Positions 62,609 to 64,000 of a stretch of 64,000 nucleotides of DNA are shown here, piece after piece. How positions within the stretch are numbered: position 1 is the stretch's first letter; each line of letters begins with the position of its first letter. The notes beneath the pieces are model-generated. The model was not told the DNA's origin and searched no databases. It saw nothing but the letters and a program-made list of their open reading frames with translations. Both the position numbers and the translations under genes were made by a program. The stretch is from Paraktedonobacter sp034438135. GTDB taxonomy: Bacteria; Chloroflexota; Ktedonobacteria; Ktedonobacterales; Ktedonobacteraceae. The DNA lies in assembly GCA_034438135.1 (NCBI GenBank), contig DAOTTL010000489.1, positions 1-64,000 of the forward strand, in the 5' to 3' direction.

Positions 62609-64000
62609 ATGAAAAGCAGAAACTGCGTTTTTATGAAAAGACAACTATCTTTCGTTTGGCGCCTTGCGCATTTTGTTATTGCGTTGAGTGTCATGAGCGG
62701 CAGTATTTATGCGCTGGCAGCCGGAGTCGGGACACTTCCGCCAATGGGTTCTGTCTTAAATCCTGGCACTGGCGTGTGGACTTCGGTGAGCTCTGCGCAG
62801 CCAGTCCACAGCGAAACGCTCCATTTCGCCAGTTTACAACAGCCGGTGACCATTGTTTTTGAGGCTGAAGGGACCCCGCATATCCAGGCTGCCACAGATA
62901 ACGATCTCTTCTGGGCGATTGGCTATCTCCAGGCGCGTTTCCGGCTGACGCAGATGGACCTGATGCGTCGCCAGGGAGAGGGGCACCTGGCCGAGGTCCT
63001 TGGACCAGAGGCCCTCTCATCTGACCGGTTCCAGGTCATACTAGGTCTGGATCGCGCGGCACAACGCGACTGGCTGGCACTCCCTGAGAATAGTCCCACC
63101 CAACAAGGGCTCCTGGCTTTCTCAAGTGGGGTAAATGCCTGGATCAATCAGGCCGAGCAGAGTAACTCGTTGCCTTTTCTGTTCAAGCTGCTGAACTATC
63201 AGCCAAAACGTTGGACCCCGCTCGATACACTGGTCATCCAGGGCGTGATGACGCAGGACCTGGATTTCTCGACCACTCCACTCGAATATGCTCTGATGGT
63301 CAAGTCGCTGGGTTATACTCGTACCATGCAGTGGTTTCCCGTCCTACCCACCGATACGCAGCATCCCTACGATACAGGTCCGTATCAACCAGCAGCTGCT
63401 TTGACGCCACTGCCAGCGCAACTGGCGTTTGGTCAGGCGACGATGCGAAGTATTGCTGCGCTGGAGCAACAGGTCAAAGCACTGCCTGACGCTATGCGTA
63501 ACAGTTCGGCCAGCAACAATTGGGCGATTAACGGACCTTTAACCGCTTCGGGCCAGGCGTTGATGGCCGGCGATCCCCACCTGCACCTGACTCTCCCATC
63601 CATCTGGTATGAGATAGCTGGCAGTTCACCAAGCTACCATTTCAGCGGAGTGAGCATTCCAGGGGTTCCATTGGTCCTGATTGGGCGCAACCAGCACATT
63701 TCGTGGAGCATGACCGACGTACAGAATGAATCGACGCTCTTTTATGTAGAACAGACCGATAAAGCTCATCCTAACCAGTATTACTGGGACGGTGCCTGGC
63801 GTCAGATGCAGCAGATTGTGTACACTATCCCTGTCAAAGGGCAGGCCACGGTCCACCTGAATGTCTCTGTAACGGTGCATGGGCCGATCTTGCCAGCGGA
63901 TCAAGGAATTGCGGGCGAGACGCTAGCGGTGGACTGGATGGGAGCGCTCCCCTCGACCGATAGCGAGGGCATGATGGATGTGCTCAAGGCCTCCAATTTC
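62609..64000 (+). CDS. penicillin acylase family amidohydrolase, 3' end outside the window
   Basis: 464 codons are visible and the frame is still open at the window edge. ATG at 62609 follows AGAGAAG closely; an in-frame ATG at 62633 is possible. A hydrophobic export signal covers about residues 15-38. The alpha chain carries the expected ITVVFEAEGTPHIQA-like start (here TIVFEAEGTPHIQA), then YLQARFRLTQMDLMRRQGEG. The N-terminal nucleophile Ser of the beta chain lies at about residue 302 in SASNNWAINGP, followed by AGDPHL and the WSMTDVQNES loop. Such enzymes mature by self-cleavage and cut amide-linked acyl groups from beta-lactams, homoserine lactones or lipopeptides (PvdQ). Beside a FAAL-started NRPS, removal of the fatty acyl tail outside the cytoplasm is a plausible role. 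Confidence 0.85.
   Translation, partial: MKSRNCVFMKRQLSFVWRLAHFVIALSVMSGSIYALAAGVGTLPPMGSVLNPGTGVWTSVSSAQPVHSETLHFASLQQPVTIVFEAEGTPHIQAATDNDLFWAIGYLQARFRLTQMDLMRRQGEGHLAEVLGPEALSSDRFQVILGLDRAAQRDWLALPENSPTQQGLLAFSSGVNAWINQAEQSNSLPFLFKLLNYQPKRWTPLDTLVIQGVMTQDLDFSTTPLEYALMVKSLGYTRTMQWFPVLPTDTQHPYDTGPYQPAAALTPLPAQLAFGQATMRSIAALEQQVKALPDAMRNSSASNNWAINGPLTASGQALMAGDPHLHLTLPSIWYEIAGSSPSYHFSGVSIPGVPLVLIGRNQHISWSMTDVQNESTLFYVEQTDKAHPNQYYWDGAWRQMQQIVYTIPVKGQATVHLNVSVTVHGPILPADQGIAGETLAVDWMGALPSTDSEGMMDVLKASNF

Overview
The window looks like chromosomal DNA of a filamentous, spore-forming Chloroflexota, most likely class Ktedonobacteria. This is inferred from moderate GC content, secreted cellulases with CBM2 modules and long Thr/Pro linkers, a membrane-anchored XRE-type protein with an extracellular Ig-like domain, a LuxR regulator with the N-terminal domain common in Chloroflexi, and a beta-propeller of repeated DVWAVG/HWNG motifs. 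No rRNA, tRNA or CRISPR array was recognised. No gene gives a species name.

Positions 1-12700 are a patchwork of small regulators and decaying genes. A MerR regulator and a small membrane protein are each preceded by a promoter with the 19-bp spacer typical of MerR targets. After them come an N-truncated epimerase, a damaged TetR gene, and an intact TetR gene with a 10-bp-arm palindromic operator divergent from a SnoaL-like gene that carries an in-frame amber codon. Then follow an aldo/keto reductase remnant, a protein with a clear ubiquitin-like N-terminus, a LuxR regulator without its ATPase, an FAD monooxygenase, and a TetR/muconolactone-isomerase-like divergent pair.

Positions 12700-29500 are a plant cell wall degradation locus. 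On the minus strand are CBM2-GH6 cellobiohydrolase, a GH79-like enzyme and GH48-CBM2. On the plus strand are a lipoprotein, a beta-propeller protein, a frameshifted PL1 pectate lyase, a GH51-like arabinofuranosidase with CBM2, and GH5 with a ricin-type lectin domain. GH6 and GH48 should attack crystalline cellulose from opposite ends; the other enzymes act on hemicellulose and pectin. The gaps between plus-strand enzyme genes hold long, nearly perfect palindromic repeats, including two copies of a ~150-bp element with terminal inverted repeats.

Positions 29800-64000 are a lipopeptide biosynthetic cluster. Minus-strand order of transcription: FAAL-ACP-C-A(Thr)-T-C-A(Gly)-T; C-A(unknown)-T-Cy-A(Cys)-T-C-TauD; glutamine-dependent asparagine synthetase; C*-A(Asn)-T-C-A(Val-like)-T-C-A(aromatic)-T-TE; then an Asp/Glu racemase. 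Divergently on the plus strand are an MbtH-like protein, two small proteins of unknown function and a penicillin-acylase-type amidohydrolase that runs off the window. The predicted scaffold is fatty acyl-Thr-Gly-X-(thiazoline from Cys)-Asn-Val-aromatic. The cluster has one more condensation-family domain than it needs. The surplus one, at the start of the third synthetase, has lost its catalytic histidines and sits between a fused Fe(II)/2-oxoglutarate dioxygenase and an Asn-activating domain, which suggests beta-hydroxylation of Asn on the assembly line.
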